20,522 bases of DNA, taken from NCBI GenBank assembly GCA_035503055.1, contig DATJTV010000119.1, positions 1 through 20,522 of the forward strand, read 5' to 3'. The notes under the pieces are model-generated. The model had not been told where the DNA came from, did no database searches, and worked only from the letters and a program-made list of their open reading frames with translations. This stretch comes from JAKAWQ01 sp035503055. GTDB lineage: Bacteria; Pseudomonadota; Alphaproteobacteria; Acetobacterales; Acetobacteraceae. Position numbers and translations under genes: made by a program. Below are positions 1 through 7,251 of this stretch, piece after piece (position 1 is the stretch's first letter; each line of letters starts with the position of its first letter).

Positions 1-693
1 CTGGGCGATCAGGCGCGCACCGGTGGCGGCGCGGATGCGGTGCGCGAGCGCGAGCCCCTCCGCCGAGAGCGCGGCGCCGGTGAGCACGAGGATCGCGGGC
101 TCGTTGCCGCGAAGGGTGCGGGCGATGCGGGCGATGACGCCCTGATCGGCGCGCGGGGCGGGGACCGGCGGGAGCGGCTCGCCGACCACGCCGCCTTCGT
201 TCCAGGCCGTGTCGGCGGGGAGGATCAGCGTCGCGATCTGGCCGGGGGCGATGCGCGCCGCCTGGATGGCGGCGGCGGCGTCCACGCCCACCTGGTCGGC
301 GCGCTGCGCCGTGCGGACGAAGCCGGAGACCGGGCGGGCCCAGCCCTCGGTATCGGCGGTGAGGGGCGCGTCGAGCGGGCGATGATAGGTCGCCTGGTCG
401 CCCACGATGTTGACGATCGGCGAGCCGGCGCGGCGGGCGTTGTGGAGGTTGGCAAGCCCGTTGGCGAGCCCGGGGCCGCAATGAAGGAGCGTGGCCGCCG
501 GCTTGCCGGCCATGCGCGCATAGCCGTCGGCGGCGCCGGTGACGACGCCCTCGAAGAGGCCGAGCACGCAGTGCATGCCGGGAACGCGATCGAGCGCGGC
601 GACGAAGTGCATCTCGCTGGTGCCGGGATTGGCGAAACACGTATCGACACCGCCCTTCAGCAGCGTGTGCACAAGGCTTTCCGCGCCGTTCAT
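1..693 (-). CDS. Thiamine-diphosphate-dependent enzyme, acetolactate synthase large-subunit-like (3' end beyond window)
   Basis: The minus-strand reading frame gives the first 231 residues of a protein that continues past the left edge. It opens with MNGAESLVHTLLKGGVDTCF and then NPGTSEMHF, the start of a ThDP-enzyme Pyr domain. Glu27 sits where the cofactor-activating glutamate lies in acetolactate synthase and benzoylformate decarboxylase. GAADGYARMAGKPAATLLH and GPGLANGLANLHNARRAGSP follow, as usual for this superfamily. A second domain begins near residue 190. The ATG at 693 follows a GGGGGA ribosome site; an in-frame ATG at 705 has a poorer leader. By family it should act on a 2-keto acid (decarboxylation or carboligation) in the cytoplasm. 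The substrate cannot be read from this fragment. It diverges from a D-2-hydroxyacid dehydrogenase, which fits 2-keto/2-hydroxy acid metabolism. Confidence 0.88.
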   Translation of the reverse strand, partial: MNGAESLVHTLLKGGVDTCFANPGTSEMHFVAALDRVPGMHCVLGLFEGVVTGAADGYARMAGKPAATLLHCGPGLANGLANLHNARRAGSPIVNIVGDQATYHRPLDAPLTADTEGWARPVSGFVRTAQRADQVGVDAAAAIQAARIAPGQIATLILPADTAWNEGGVVGEPLPPVPAPRADQGVIARIARTLRGNEPAILVLTGAALSAEGLALAHRIRAATGARLIAQ

Positions 694-728
694 CCAGTCC
701 CCCATTCTGCGTATGAGCAAGAAGGCTG

Positions 729-785
729 GCAAAAGCGGGCGGGTTGCGCAAGGCGAGCACCGCCCGCAGGATCGCCGGCTTTTGC
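729..785. repeat. Nested inverted repeat in a divergent intergenic region
   Basis: The 111-bp gap between the two divergent starts holds GCAAAAGC (729-736) repeated inverted as GCTTTTGC (778-785). Inside lie GCGGGCGG (735-742) and CCGCCCGC (760-767), and an 8-bp palindrome TTGCGCAA at 744-751. The arms are exact but not concentric. This could be a regulator-binding region for the divergent pair or an RNA structure in either leader; the sequence does not decide. Confidence 0.4.
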
Positions 786-786
786 G

Positions 787-792
787 AGGAGG
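787..792 (+). promoter_or_regulatory. AGGAGG ribosome binding site that decides the dehydrogenase start
   Basis: AGGAGG abuts an in-frame ATG at 793, leaving no spacer, and is 12 nt upstream of a second in-frame ATG at 805. The zero spacing makes 793 unlikely, so 805 is preferred; the long spacer leaves some doubt. Confidence 0.5.
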
Positions 793-804
793 ATGCGCTC
801 GTCC

Positions 805-1812
805 ATGACGCTTACGGTGCTCTACCCCGAGGCGATGTATCCCGATCCCACCGTCGAGCATCGCGTCTACGGCCCCGAAGTGAGGGTGCTGATGCGCGAC
901 ACGGCGACGATCGGCGAGCTCGATGCGGCGGACTGCGAAGCGGCGGACGGGCTGATGATCTTCCGCCATTTCCTGCGCGGGGCCGACTTCGCGCGGTTTC
1001 CGCGGCTGAAGGCTGTCGTGCGCATGGGCGTGGGCTACGACCGGCTGGACCGCAAGGAGGCGGCGGCGCGCGGCGTGATGGTGTGCAACGTGCCGGACTA
1101 CGGCACCGCCGAGGTCGCCGACCATGCGCTGGCGCTGGCGCTCGCGCTGCGGCGGGGACTCCTGCTGCACCATGAGCGCCAGCGCGCGACGCCGCCTGCG
1201 CCCTGGGCATGGTTCGCCGATCCGCTCATCAAGCGCTCCTCGGTCCAGACCTTCGGCATCCTCGGGCTCGGGCGCATCGGCACCGCGGCGGCGCTCCGGG
1301 CGAAGGCGTTCGGCTTCCGCGTGCTCGCTTACGATCCCTACCAGCCGAACGGAGTGGAGTTGGCGCTCGGGATCGAGCGCGTGCGCACGCTCGAGGAATT
1401 GCTGCGCGCGAGCGATATCCTCTCCGTACACGCGCCGCTCACGCGCGAGACGCGGCTGATGCTCGGGGCGGACGAATTCGCAGCCCTGCCGCAAGACGCG
1501 GTGGTGGTGAACACGGCACGCGGGCCGATCATGGATTTCGACGCGCTGATGGCCGCGCTGAAGAGCGGGCATCTCGCCGGCGCCGGGCTCGACGTGCTGC
1601 CCGGCGAGCCGCCCGTGGCGCCGATCCCGGCGCTGCTCGCCGCTTACCGGGCGCGTGCGCCCTGGCTCGAAGGGCGGCTCATCATCACGCCGCACTCGGC
1701 GTTCCACACGCCACACGCCTGGGAGGATATCCGAACCAAGTCCGCCGAGACGATGCGCGCGGCGCTGCTCGGGCCGCGGCCGCAGAACGTGATCTTGCCC
1801 GAGATGGAGTGA
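805..1812 (+). CDS. D-isomer-specific 2-hydroxyacid dehydrogenase, C-terminal-binding-protein (CtBP) type
   Basis: 335 residues, the usual family length. The N-terminal substrate domain carries VVRMGVGYDRLD and NVPDYGTAEVADHALAL. The Rossmann domain carries GLGRIG at 154-159, with Asp177 in LAYDPY as the likely NAD-selecting acid. Active-site residues expected for the family are present: Arg239 in NTARG, Glu268 in PGEPP and His297 in PHSAF. By family it interconverts a 2-keto acid and a D-2-hydroxy acid with NAD(H) in the cytoplasm; the substrate is unknown. The frame stays open far upstream, but residues before 793 run antisense to the ThDP enzyme and do not resemble a protein. It is followed by a 416-bp hairpin-rich gap, so it is probably not in one transcript with the transporter downstream. 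Confidence 0.92.
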   Translation: MTLTVLYPEAMYPDPTVEHRVYGPEVRVLMRDTATIGELDAADCEAADGLMIFRHFLRGADFARFPRLKAVVRMGVGYDRLDRKEAAARGVMVCNVPDYGTAEVADHALALALALRRGLLLHHERQRATPPAPWAWFADPLIKRSSVQTFGILGLGRIGTAAALRAKAFGFRVLAYDPYQPNGVELALGIERVRTLEELLRASDILSVHAPLTRETRLMLGADEFAALPQDAVVVNTARGPIMDFDALMAALKSGHLAGAGLDVLPGEPPVAPIPALLAAYRARAPWLEGRLIITPHSAFHTPHAWEDIRTKSAETMRAALLGPRPQNVILPEME

Positions 1813-1816
1813 CCCG

Positions 1817-1835
1817 GCAGGGGCTCTGCCCCTGC
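1817..1835. terminator. Perfect 8-bp hairpin just after the dehydrogenase stop, terminator-like
   Basis: GCAGGGGC (1817-1824), loop TCT, GCCCCTGC (1828-1835). It starts 4 nt after the TGA of the dehydrogenase. No T-run follows, so it may be a repeat element or an RNA-stabilising 3' end as easily as an intrinsic terminator. Confidence 0.45.
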
Positions 1836-1841
1836 ACCCCG

Positions 1842-1860
1842 GCAAAGGCGGAGCCTTTGC
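1842..1860. repeat. Second perfect 8-bp hairpin
   Basis: GCAAAGGC (1842-1849), loop GGA, GCCTTTGC (1853-1860). It lies 6 nt after the first hairpin. The two stems with 3-nt loops look like one composite intergenic repeat unit. Confidence 0.55.
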
Positions 1861-1887
1861 AATCCATTACTTTAAGCGGATGCGGGT

Positions 1888-1907
1888 CTGGGGCCTCAAG
1901 GCCCCAG
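1888..1907. repeat. Third perfect hairpin, nearly palindromic
   Basis: CTGGGGCCT (1888-1896), CA, AGGCCCCAG (1899-1907). It can fold as an 8-bp stem with a TCAA tetraloop or act as a near-palindromic DNA site. Confidence 0.5.
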
Positions 1908-1938
1908 CGGTCGGGTTCCCATCGCGCTCGCGGGGGCT

Positions 1939-1961
1939 CCCAACGCGCAATGCGCGTTGGG
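1939..1961. repeat. Fourth hairpin, perfect 10-bp arms
   Basis: CCCAACGCGC (1939-1948), loop AAT, GCGCGTTGGG (1952-1961). This is the longest perfect stem in the gap. No T-run follows on either strand. Confidence 0.55.
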
Positions 1962-1985
1962 GACCCGCCGATGGGGCCCGGTCCA

Positions 1986-1998
1986 GGGGCGGAGCCCC
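1986..1998. repeat. Fifth hairpin, short GC stem
   Basis: GGGGC (1986-1990), loop GGA, GCCCC (1994-1998). It can extend by two pairs past one mismatch to 1983 and 2001. The GGA loop repeats that of the 1842-1860 hairpin. Confidence 0.4.
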
Positions 1999-2060
1999 CG
2001 GGTCATCGAAATGTCATCGAAACGCTTGCCGTGCTGCAACATCGGGCCGGCCATATGCGC

Positions 2061-2078
2061 CGGCGCCTCCGGGCGCCG
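2061..2078. repeat. Sixth hairpin, 7-bp arms
   Basis: CGGCGCC (2061-2067), loop TCCG, GGCGCCG (2072-2078). It closes the hairpin array before the promoter-proximal stretch of the ABC importer operon. Confidence 0.45.
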
Positions 2079-2163
2079 AGGCGAAAGGCAGGGACGGTTT
2101 GACGCGAGGGGGCGATGGGGTCCAAGTGCCCCGACTGTTCCGCGTTTGGCGGTTGTGGCAGCT

Positions 2164-2177
2164 TGCACACGTGTGCA
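2164..2177. promoter_or_regulatory. Perfect 14-bp palindrome, candidate operator of the ABC importer operon
   Basis: TGCACACGTGTGCA is a perfect even palindrome with a central CG, the geometry of LacI/GalR-family operators. It lies 52 bp upstream of the ATPase start and the operon encodes a sugar-type importer, a usual target of such repressors. No -10/-35 pair was recognised beside it and no LacI-family gene lies in the window, so the assignment rests on symmetry and position. Confidence 0.45.
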
Positions 2178-2228
2178 CCGCGACCGGCGGAAGGTTCGCG
2201 GAGGAAGAAATCGGGGGAGGCGGGCGTG

Positions 2229-3308
2229 ATGCCGCGTGACAGCGAGGCGGCAAACCGCGGCGCCGAGGTGGCGCTCCTCGGCGTGAGCAAGCGCTGGGGC
2301 AAGGTGCCGGCGCTCGACGATGTTTCCTTCGCGATCGCGGCCGGCAGCTTCACGGTGCTGCTCGGCCCTTCCGGCTGCGGCAAGACGACCTGCCTCCGGC
2401 TGATCGCGGGGCTCGAGAGGGCGAGCGCGGGGCGGCTCACGATCGGCGGGCGCGACGTTACGGCTGCGCCGCCGGCGGAGCGGGGCGTGGCGATGGTGTT
2501 TCAGTCCTACGCGCTCTTTCCCCATCTCTCGGTCGCCGAGAACGTGCTCTTCGGGCTCAAGGCGCGGCGGGTGCCTTCCGAGGAGCGGGCGCGGCGGCTC
2601 AAAAGCGCAGTCGAGCTGCTCGGCATCGGCGAGCTATTGGCGCGGCGTCCGGCCGAGCTTTCCGGCGGGCAGCAGCAGCGCGTGGCACTCGGCCGGGCGA
2701 TCGTCGCCGAAGCGCCGGTCTGCCTGATGGATGAGCCGCTCTCCAATCTCGACGCAAAGCTGCGGGCAGAGATGCGCGCCGAGATCGTGGCGCTGCAGCG
2801 CCGGCTCGGCATCACGATGGTCTATGTCACGCACGACCAGACCGAGGCGATGAGCATGGCCGATCGGGTGGTCCTGCTCAATCGCGGCCGGATCGAGCAG
2901 GACGCGCGGCCCGACGAGCTTTATGCGCGGCCGCGCACGGTGTTCGTCGCGAGCTTCGTCGGCACGCCGCCGATGAACCTGCTGCCGCTGGCGCGGAGCG
3001 GTGCGGCGATGGTCGTGCGCGGCACGCCCGGGCCCGCGATCGCGATCGCGGGGAAGAGGGATCTGGTGGCCGGGATCCGGCCCGAGGCGATGGAGCTTGC
3101 CGAGGCGGGGTTGCCGCTCCGGCTCGAGCGCGGCGAATATCTCGGTGCCGATACGGTCCTGCATTGCCGCTGCGGCGCCGAGGCGCTGCCGGTGCTGCTG
3201 CGGCCGCCGGGGCGCGTCGATCTTGCGCCGGGTTCGCTGCTGCACGCCGCCTTTCCACCCTCCGCCGTCGCGCTCTTCGATGCCGAGAGCGGCGAGCGCG
3301 CCGACTGA
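2229..3308 (+). CDS. ABC importer ATP-binding protein, MalK/UgpC type
   Basis: 359 residues, typical of MalK/UgpC. Visible motifs: Walker A GPSGCGKTT (46-54), Q-loop Gln92 in VFQSYALFP, signature LSGGQQQR (144-151), Walker B CLMDEP with Asp168 and Glu169, D-loop SNLDAKLR, and switch His202 in YVTHDQTEAM. The C-terminal third matches the TOBE-like regulatory part. It would power import by two copies bound to the permeases encoded downstream. ATG 2229 is preferred because GGGGGAGG lies 8 nt upstream; a GTG directly before it is an alternative. It is the first gene of a four-gene operon, unlike E. coli ugpBAEC where the ATPase follows the permeases. Confidence 0.93.
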   Translation: MPRDSEAANRGAEVALLGVSKRWGKVPALDDVSFAIAAGSFTVLLGPSGCGKTTCLRLIAGLERASAGRLTIGGRDVTAAPPAERGVAMVFQSYALFPHLSVAENVLFGLKARRVPSEERARRLKSAVELLGIGELLARRPAELSGGQQQRVALGRAIVAEAPVCLMDEPLSNLDAKLRAEMRAEIVALQRRLGITMVYVTHDQTEAMSMADRVVLLNRGRIEQDARPDELYARPRTVFVASFVGTPPMNLLPLARSGAAMVVRGTPGPAIAIAGKRDLVAGIRPEAMELAEAGLPLRLERGEYLGADTVLHCRCGAEALPVLLRPPGRVDLAPGSLLHAAFPPSAVALFDAESGERAD

Positions 3309-3363
3309 ACCAGCCCGACGCACGATAGCGAAACCCCCGATAGCAAAACCAAGGAGGACTGCC

Positions 3364-4665
3364 ATGCCTGCCATCCGTCGCCGCAGCCTGCTCGCCGGCA
3401 CCGCCGGCGCCGCCGGTCTCCTCGCCGCGCCCGCGATCCTGCGCGCCCAGGAGGTGAAGGAGCTGAGCTTCTTCTACCCCGTCACCGTGAGCGCGCCGAT
3501 GGCGAGCATTATCGAGGAGTATTGCGCGCAATACGCGAAGGAGACCGGGGTCACGGTCCGGGCGACCTATGCGGGAACCTATGTGGATACATTGAGCAAG
3601 GCGGTGACCGCGATCCGCGGCGGGAATGGGCCGCAATTCTCGGTGATGCTGACGGCTGCGATCCACACGCTTCAGGCACTCGACGTCATCGTGCCGCTCG
3701 AGGACATCGGGCTCGACAAGGCAGGCGAGGACTGGGTTGCGAGCTTCTGGCCGGCTTTCATGTTCAACACGCGGATCGCCGGCAAGACCTGGTCGGTGCC
3801 GTTCCAGCGCTCGACGATGGTCCTTTTCTACAACAAGGCGGCCTTCACCAAGGCCGGCCTCGATCCGGACCATTATCCGGCCGATTGGAAATCGCAGGCC
3901 CTGGCTGCGCAAAAGCTGACCGACCGCGGCGCCTCGCCGGCGACCTGGGGCATCCAGTTCCCCGCCGACATCACCAACGGGCACTGGACGTTCGGCGCGC
4001 TCTGCGGCGGCAACGGCTTCGACCTGATGAACGCAGAGGGCACCAAGACCTACTTCGACGACCCCAAGGCGATCGAGGCGCTCGAATACTGGGTGAGCCT
4101 CTCGAAGACCTATCATGCGACGCCGCCCGGCGTCAGCTACTGGTCGACGCTGGTGCCCAATTTCCTGCGCGGCAGCACGAGCATCATCTGCTCCAGCTCG
4201 GGCAACCTCGCGACCATCACCAAGAGCGCCACGTTCCCCTTCGATGTCGCGCTGCCGGCGGGCAACCCCAACCCCGGCACGGTGGTCGGCGGGGGCAATA
4301 TCTATATCTTCAAGCATGCCTCGCCGGCACAGCGGCAAGCCGCGCTGCGCTTCGCGCAGTGGCTCACGACGCCGGAGCGCGCGGCGGACTGGTCGATCCG
4401 CACCGGCTATGTCTGCGTGACCGAGCCCGCCTTCAGCGCGCCCAACATGCAGGCCTATATCGCCAAGCACCCGGTCGCGGGGCGGCCGAAGAGCTTCCTT
4501 CCCGTGGCGCACGGCGAGCTTTCGACCTACCAGGACGCGCGCATCTCAACGCTGCTCGAGAACCACATCGCCGCTGCGCTTTCGGGGAGCGCCACGCCGG
4601 AGGCGGCGCTCAAGGCGGCGCAGACGGAGGCCGACGCGATCCTGCGGCCCTACCAGCACGCCTGA
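3364..4665 (+). CDS. ABC importer extracellular substrate-binding protein, UgpB-like (family 1), Tat-type leader
   Basis: 433 residues. The N-terminus has RRRSLLAG (5-12), a hydrophobic stretch and a likely cleavage site after Ala28 in ILRAQEV, so export by the Tat route is likely. The mature part has the features of CUT1/UgpB-type binding proteins: SVPFQRSTMVLFYNKAAF, FDDPKAIEALEYW, and a C-terminal helix rich in Ala/Glu. By family it would deliver a sugar, polyol or glycerophospho-compound to the permeases in the periplasm; the ligand cannot be told from sequence alone. The start is supported by AAGGAGG 6 nt upstream. The stop overlaps the next start by one base (TGATG), indicating translational coupling. 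Confidence 0.92.
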   Translation: MPAIRRRSLLAGTAGAAGLLAAPAILRAQEVKELSFFYPVTVSAPMASIIEEYCAQYAKETGVTVRATYAGTYVDTLSKAVTAIRGGNGPQFSVMLTAAIHTLQALDVIVPLEDIGLDKAGEDWVASFWPAFMFNTRIAGKTWSVPFQRSTMVLFYNKAAFTKAGLDPDHYPADWKSQALAAQKLTDRGASPATWGIQFPADITNGHWTFGALCGGNGFDLMNAEGTKTYFDDPKAIEALEYWVSLSKTYHATPPGVSYWSTLVPNFLRGSTSIICSSSGNLATITKSATFPFDVALPAGNPNPGTVVGGGNIYIFKHASPAQRQAALRFAQWLTTPERAADWSIRTGYVCVTEPAFSAPNMQAYIAKHPVAGRPKSFLPVAHGELSTYQDARISTLLENHIAAALSGSATPEAALKAAQTEADAILRPYQHA

Positions 4666-5537
4666 TGGATGGGGAGACGCATCTCGGCGGCTGGCTCCTC
4701 GTTCTGCCGGCCGCCCTCTTTATCTTCGCCTTCACGAACGTGCCGCTGCTCGCCACCCTGGCGAGCAGCCTCTACGCGGCGCCGATCGCGGGCCATGGCG
4801 GCGGGTTCGTCGGGCTCGCGAATTTTCGCGCCCTTTTCGCGGACCCGAGCTTCCGCACGAGTTTGGTCAACAACCTCGTCTATGCGGCGGTCACGGTTCC
4901 GGCCTCGGTCGTGCTGGCGCTCGCGATGGCGCTCGGCGTCAATCGGGCTATCCCCGGGCGCGCCACGCTCCGCCTTTTCTTCTTCCTGCCCACCATGCTG
5001 CCGATGATCGCGGTCGGCGCGATCTGGCTTTTTTTCTTCACCCCGCAATACGGGCTGCTCGACCGGGTGACGGGGCTGATCGGCCGCGGCGACATCAACT
5101 GGCTCGGCAATCCCGCGACCGCGCTGCCGGCGATGATGATGGTGGCGGTCTGGAAGCAGGCGGGCTTCTTCATGATCTTCTATCTGGCGGCGCTGCAGAA
5201 CATCCCGCCGGTGCTGCACGAGGCGGCCTCGCTCGAGGGCGCCTCGCGGCGCTATTTCTTCCGCCGCGTCACGTTGCCGCTGCTCGGGCCGACGACGCTC
5301 TTCGTGATGGTCACCGCGACGATCAACGCCTTCTGCGTCGTCGATCACGTGGTGGAGATGACCGAGGGCGGGCCCGACAACGCCTCCTCGCTCCTGCTTT
5401 ATTACGTATACACCGCCGGATTCCGGGACTGGCAGCTCAACGGCGCGGCAGCCGCGACGATCGTGCTGGTGGTGATCCTGAGCGGGCTCGCCGCTTTGCT
5501 CTTCGCCGTCTTCGGGCGGCGGGTGCACTACCGATGA
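4665..5537 (+). CDS. ABC importer permease, MalF/UgpA type
   Basis: 290 residues with about six hydrophobic membrane segments, the first being WLLVLPAALFIFAF near residues 10-23. The cytoplasmic EAA loop that docks on the ATPase is clear at 186-205 (EAASLEGASRRYFFRRVTLP). The ATG overlaps the binding-protein TGA by one base. It forms the inner-membrane channel with the permease that follows. Substrate is that of the operon, unknown. Confidence 0.92.
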   Translation: MDGETHLGGWLLVLPAALFIFAFTNVPLLATLASSLYAAPIAGHGGGFVGLANFRALFADPSFRTSLVNNLVYAAVTVPASVVLALAMALGVNRAIPGRATLRLFFFLPTMLPMIAVGAIWLFFFTPQYGLLDRVTGLIGRGDINWLGNPATALPAMMMVAVWKQAGFFMIFYLAALQNIPPVLHEAASLEGASRRYFFRRVTLPLLGPTTLFVMVTATINAFCVVDHVVEMTEGGPDNASSLLLYYVYTAGFRDWQLNGAAAATIVLVVILSGLAALLFAVFGRRVHYR

Positions 5538-6334
5538 GGCGCGCGGTATCCGCATCGCCGATGTGGCTCTTCGGCCTCGTCTGGGCGCTGCCGCTGCTCT
5601 ATGCGGTCTGGAGCGCGGTCCATCCGGCCGCCTATTCGACCGTGTTCTCGCTGCTGGCACCACTGACCTGGCGGAACTTCGCCGACGCCTGGAACGCGGC
5701 GCCGTTCGCGCGCTATTTCCTCAACACGGTGATGCTGGTCTCCTTCACCGTCTTCTTCCAGTGCGTGTTCGCGACGCTGGCGGGATTTGCGTTTGCGCGG
5801 CTGAAATTTCCCGGGCGCGACCTGCTCTTCGCGGCACTCCTGCTGCAGCTCATGATCTCGCCCAGCATCCTGCTGGTGTGGAACTACCAGGAGATCAGCT
5901 GGCTTGGGCTGGCCAACACGATCCCGGCGATGGGCATTCCCTATCTCGGCTCGGCGCTCGGCATCTTCCTGCTGCGGCAGAATTTCCGCACCATCCCGAG
6001 CGAGCTCGACGATGCCGCGCGGCTCGAGGGCTGCTCGCTCCTGGGAAGGCTATGGAAGGTCTATGTGCCGCTGAGCCGCGGCACCTATGTCGCGTTCGCG
6101 CTGACCTCGGTCGCCTACCATTGGAACGACTTCCTCTGGCCGCTGGTGGTCAGCGATTCGGTGACGACGCGGCCGCTGACGGTCGGGCTCGAGATCTTCG
6201 CCACCCCGGACCAGGGCGTGCAATGGTCGCTCGTCACCGCCGCGACCTTGCTCAGTAGCGCGCCGCTGCTGATCGCTTTTTTGATATTCCAGCGCCAGTT
6301 CGTGCAGAGTTTTTTGCGCGTGGGAATTCGGTAA
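5534..6334 (+). CDS. ABC importer permease, MalG/UgpE type
   Basis: 266 residues, six predicted membrane spans and a short N-terminus, typical of the second CUT1 permease. The EAA loop begins at Glu157 (ELDDAARLEGCSLLGRLW). The start overlaps the previous stop in ATGA, 4 nt. It ends the importer operon: its TAA is only 2 nt from the stop of the convergent hydrolase gene, and I see no terminator between them. Confidence 0.92.
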   Translation: MRRAVSASPMWLFGLVWALPLLYAVWSAVHPAAYSTVFSLLAPLTWRNFADAWNAAPFARYFLNTVMLVSFTVFFQCVFATLAGFAFARLKFPGRDLLFAALLLQLMISPSILLVWNYQEISWLGLANTIPAMGIPYLGSALGIFLLRQNFRTIPSELDDAARLEGCSLLGRLWKVYVPLSRGTYVAFALTSVAYHWNDFLWPLVVSDSVTTRPLTVGLEIFATPDQGVQWSLVTAATLLSSAPLLIAFLIFQRQFVQSFLRVGIR

Positions 6335-6336
6335 CT

Positions 6337-7251
6337 TCAGAACGCCTGGTCCCAGGATTCGGGGACGAGGGTAAAGCCGCCATTGGCCCGCGCGACGTGG
6401 GCGAAGCCGGGGAAGTGCACGTGCATGCCGGCGATCGGCAGGCGCTCGCGCGCGACCATCTCGAGCACGCGCCGGCGGGTCGCCTCGGCCGCGACGGGAT
6501 CGGTGTCGAACTCGATCGTCACCTCCGGGCGGGGGATCTGGATCTCGGGGACGTGGCAGATATCGCCCCAGATGAGCAGCCGCTCGCCGCCCGAGGCGAT
6601 CATGTAGCCGGTATGGCCGGGCGTGTGGCCATGGAGAGGCATGGCGGTGACGCCGGGAAAAACCTCGGTCGTATCCGAGAAGGTTTTGAGGCGGTCGCGA
6701 TAGGGCGCCATCTGCTCGCGGGCGGCCTGGAAGTAGAGCTTCTTCGCCCGCTCGCTCGCGCGCGCCATGGCGGCGTCGTCGTGCCAGTGGCGCGGCTCGT
6801 TCTCGTGCACGAAAAGCTCGGCGTTGGGGAAATTGCGGCGGCCGGAGGGCATTTCGGTGAGGCCGGCCGAATGGTCGGGATGCATGTGGGTGAGGATGAC
6901 GCGCTCGACCGAGGCCGGATCGATGCCGGCGGCGGCGAGGTTGCGGGGAAGCTGGCCCGCGGTGCGCTGGAGATAGTTGCCCGAGCCGGTCTCGATCAGC
7001 GCGAGGCGGCCGGCGGAATGGATCGCGTAGCAGTTGACCGAGGTGCGGCGGCCGCCGCCTTCGATGCCGGGAAGCTCGGGGCGGAAGGCTTCGTGGAGGA
7101 GCCGGGACGACTCCTCCACCGTGATGTTGCGGAGCATGTCGAGCGGGCTGTCGAGATAGCCGTCCGAGAGCGCGGTTAGGATGATCTCGCCGACGCGCCG
7201 GCGATAGACGCCGGGAATCTGATGCGCCGGCGGTGCGGCGGGCAGGCTCAC
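6337..7251 (-). CDS. Metallo-beta-lactamase-fold hydrolase, OPHC2/methyl-parathion-hydrolase-like
   Basis: 304 residues from a GTG start at 7251 that overlaps the TGA of the binding-protein gene (GTGA), which argues for co-translation; longer in-frame starts lie inside that gene. Metal ligands are visible: THMHPDH gives His122, His124, Asp126 and His127; HGHTPGH at 207-213 gives the third-motif histidine; WGD gives Asp230; and MHVHFPG (276-282) gives the last. PRPEVTIEFDTDP after the Asp motif resembles the OPHC2 branch, which includes organophosphate hydrolases and lactonases. The usual DTG loop reads ETGSG. No signal peptide is seen, so it is probably cytoplasmic. Reaction inferred: hydrolysis of an ester, lactone or phosphotriester brought in by the Liv-type transporter. 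Substrate unknown. Confidence 0.88.
   Translation of the reverse strand: MSLPAAPPAHQIPGVYRRRVGEIILTALSDGYLDSPLDMLRNITVEESSRLLHEAFRPELPGIEGGGRRTSVNCYAIHSAGRLALIETGSGNYLQRTAGQLPRNLAAAGIDPASVERVILTHMHPDHSAGLTEMPSGRRNFPNAELFVHENEPRHWHDDAAMARASERAKKLYFQAAREQMAPYRDRLKTFSDTTEVFPGVTAMPLHGHTPGHTGYMIASGGERLLIWGDICHVPEIQIPRPEVTIEFDTDPVAAEATRRRVLEMVARERLPIAGMHVHFPGFAHVARANGGFTLVPESWDQAF

Larger units (their letters stand above)
1813..2228. other. Non-coding intergenic region with a hairpin array
   Basis: No convincing gene lies in these 416 bases; the open frames have compositional, repeat-derived translations. The region holds at least six short perfect hairpins, listed separately, a short direct repeat TCATCGAAA near 2002-2022, and a 14-bp palindrome near the right end. 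The hairpins resemble the GC-rich intergenic repeats found in many copies in Rhodospirillales genomes. That comparison is from general knowledge, not a search. Confidence 0.7.

Noticed and set aside
40..804. Open frame upstream of and in frame with the 2-hydroxyacid dehydrogenase
   Set aside because: It is antisense to the well-supported ThDP enzyme, has an Arg/Gly/Ala-rich composition, and the dehydrogenase family N-terminus begins at 805.
1880..2253. Several short open frames in the hairpin-rich gap
   Set aside because: They translate the inverted repeats, lack ribosome sites and show no protein-like pattern.
2878..4512. 544-codon minus-strand open frame
   Set aside because: Antisense to the ATPase and binding-protein genes; low-complexity Arg/Ala translation.
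6416..6425. Palindrome TGCACGTGCA, resembling the core of the candidate operator
   Set aside because: It encodes the conserved MHVH metal-ligand segment of the hydrolase, so codon constraint explains it.
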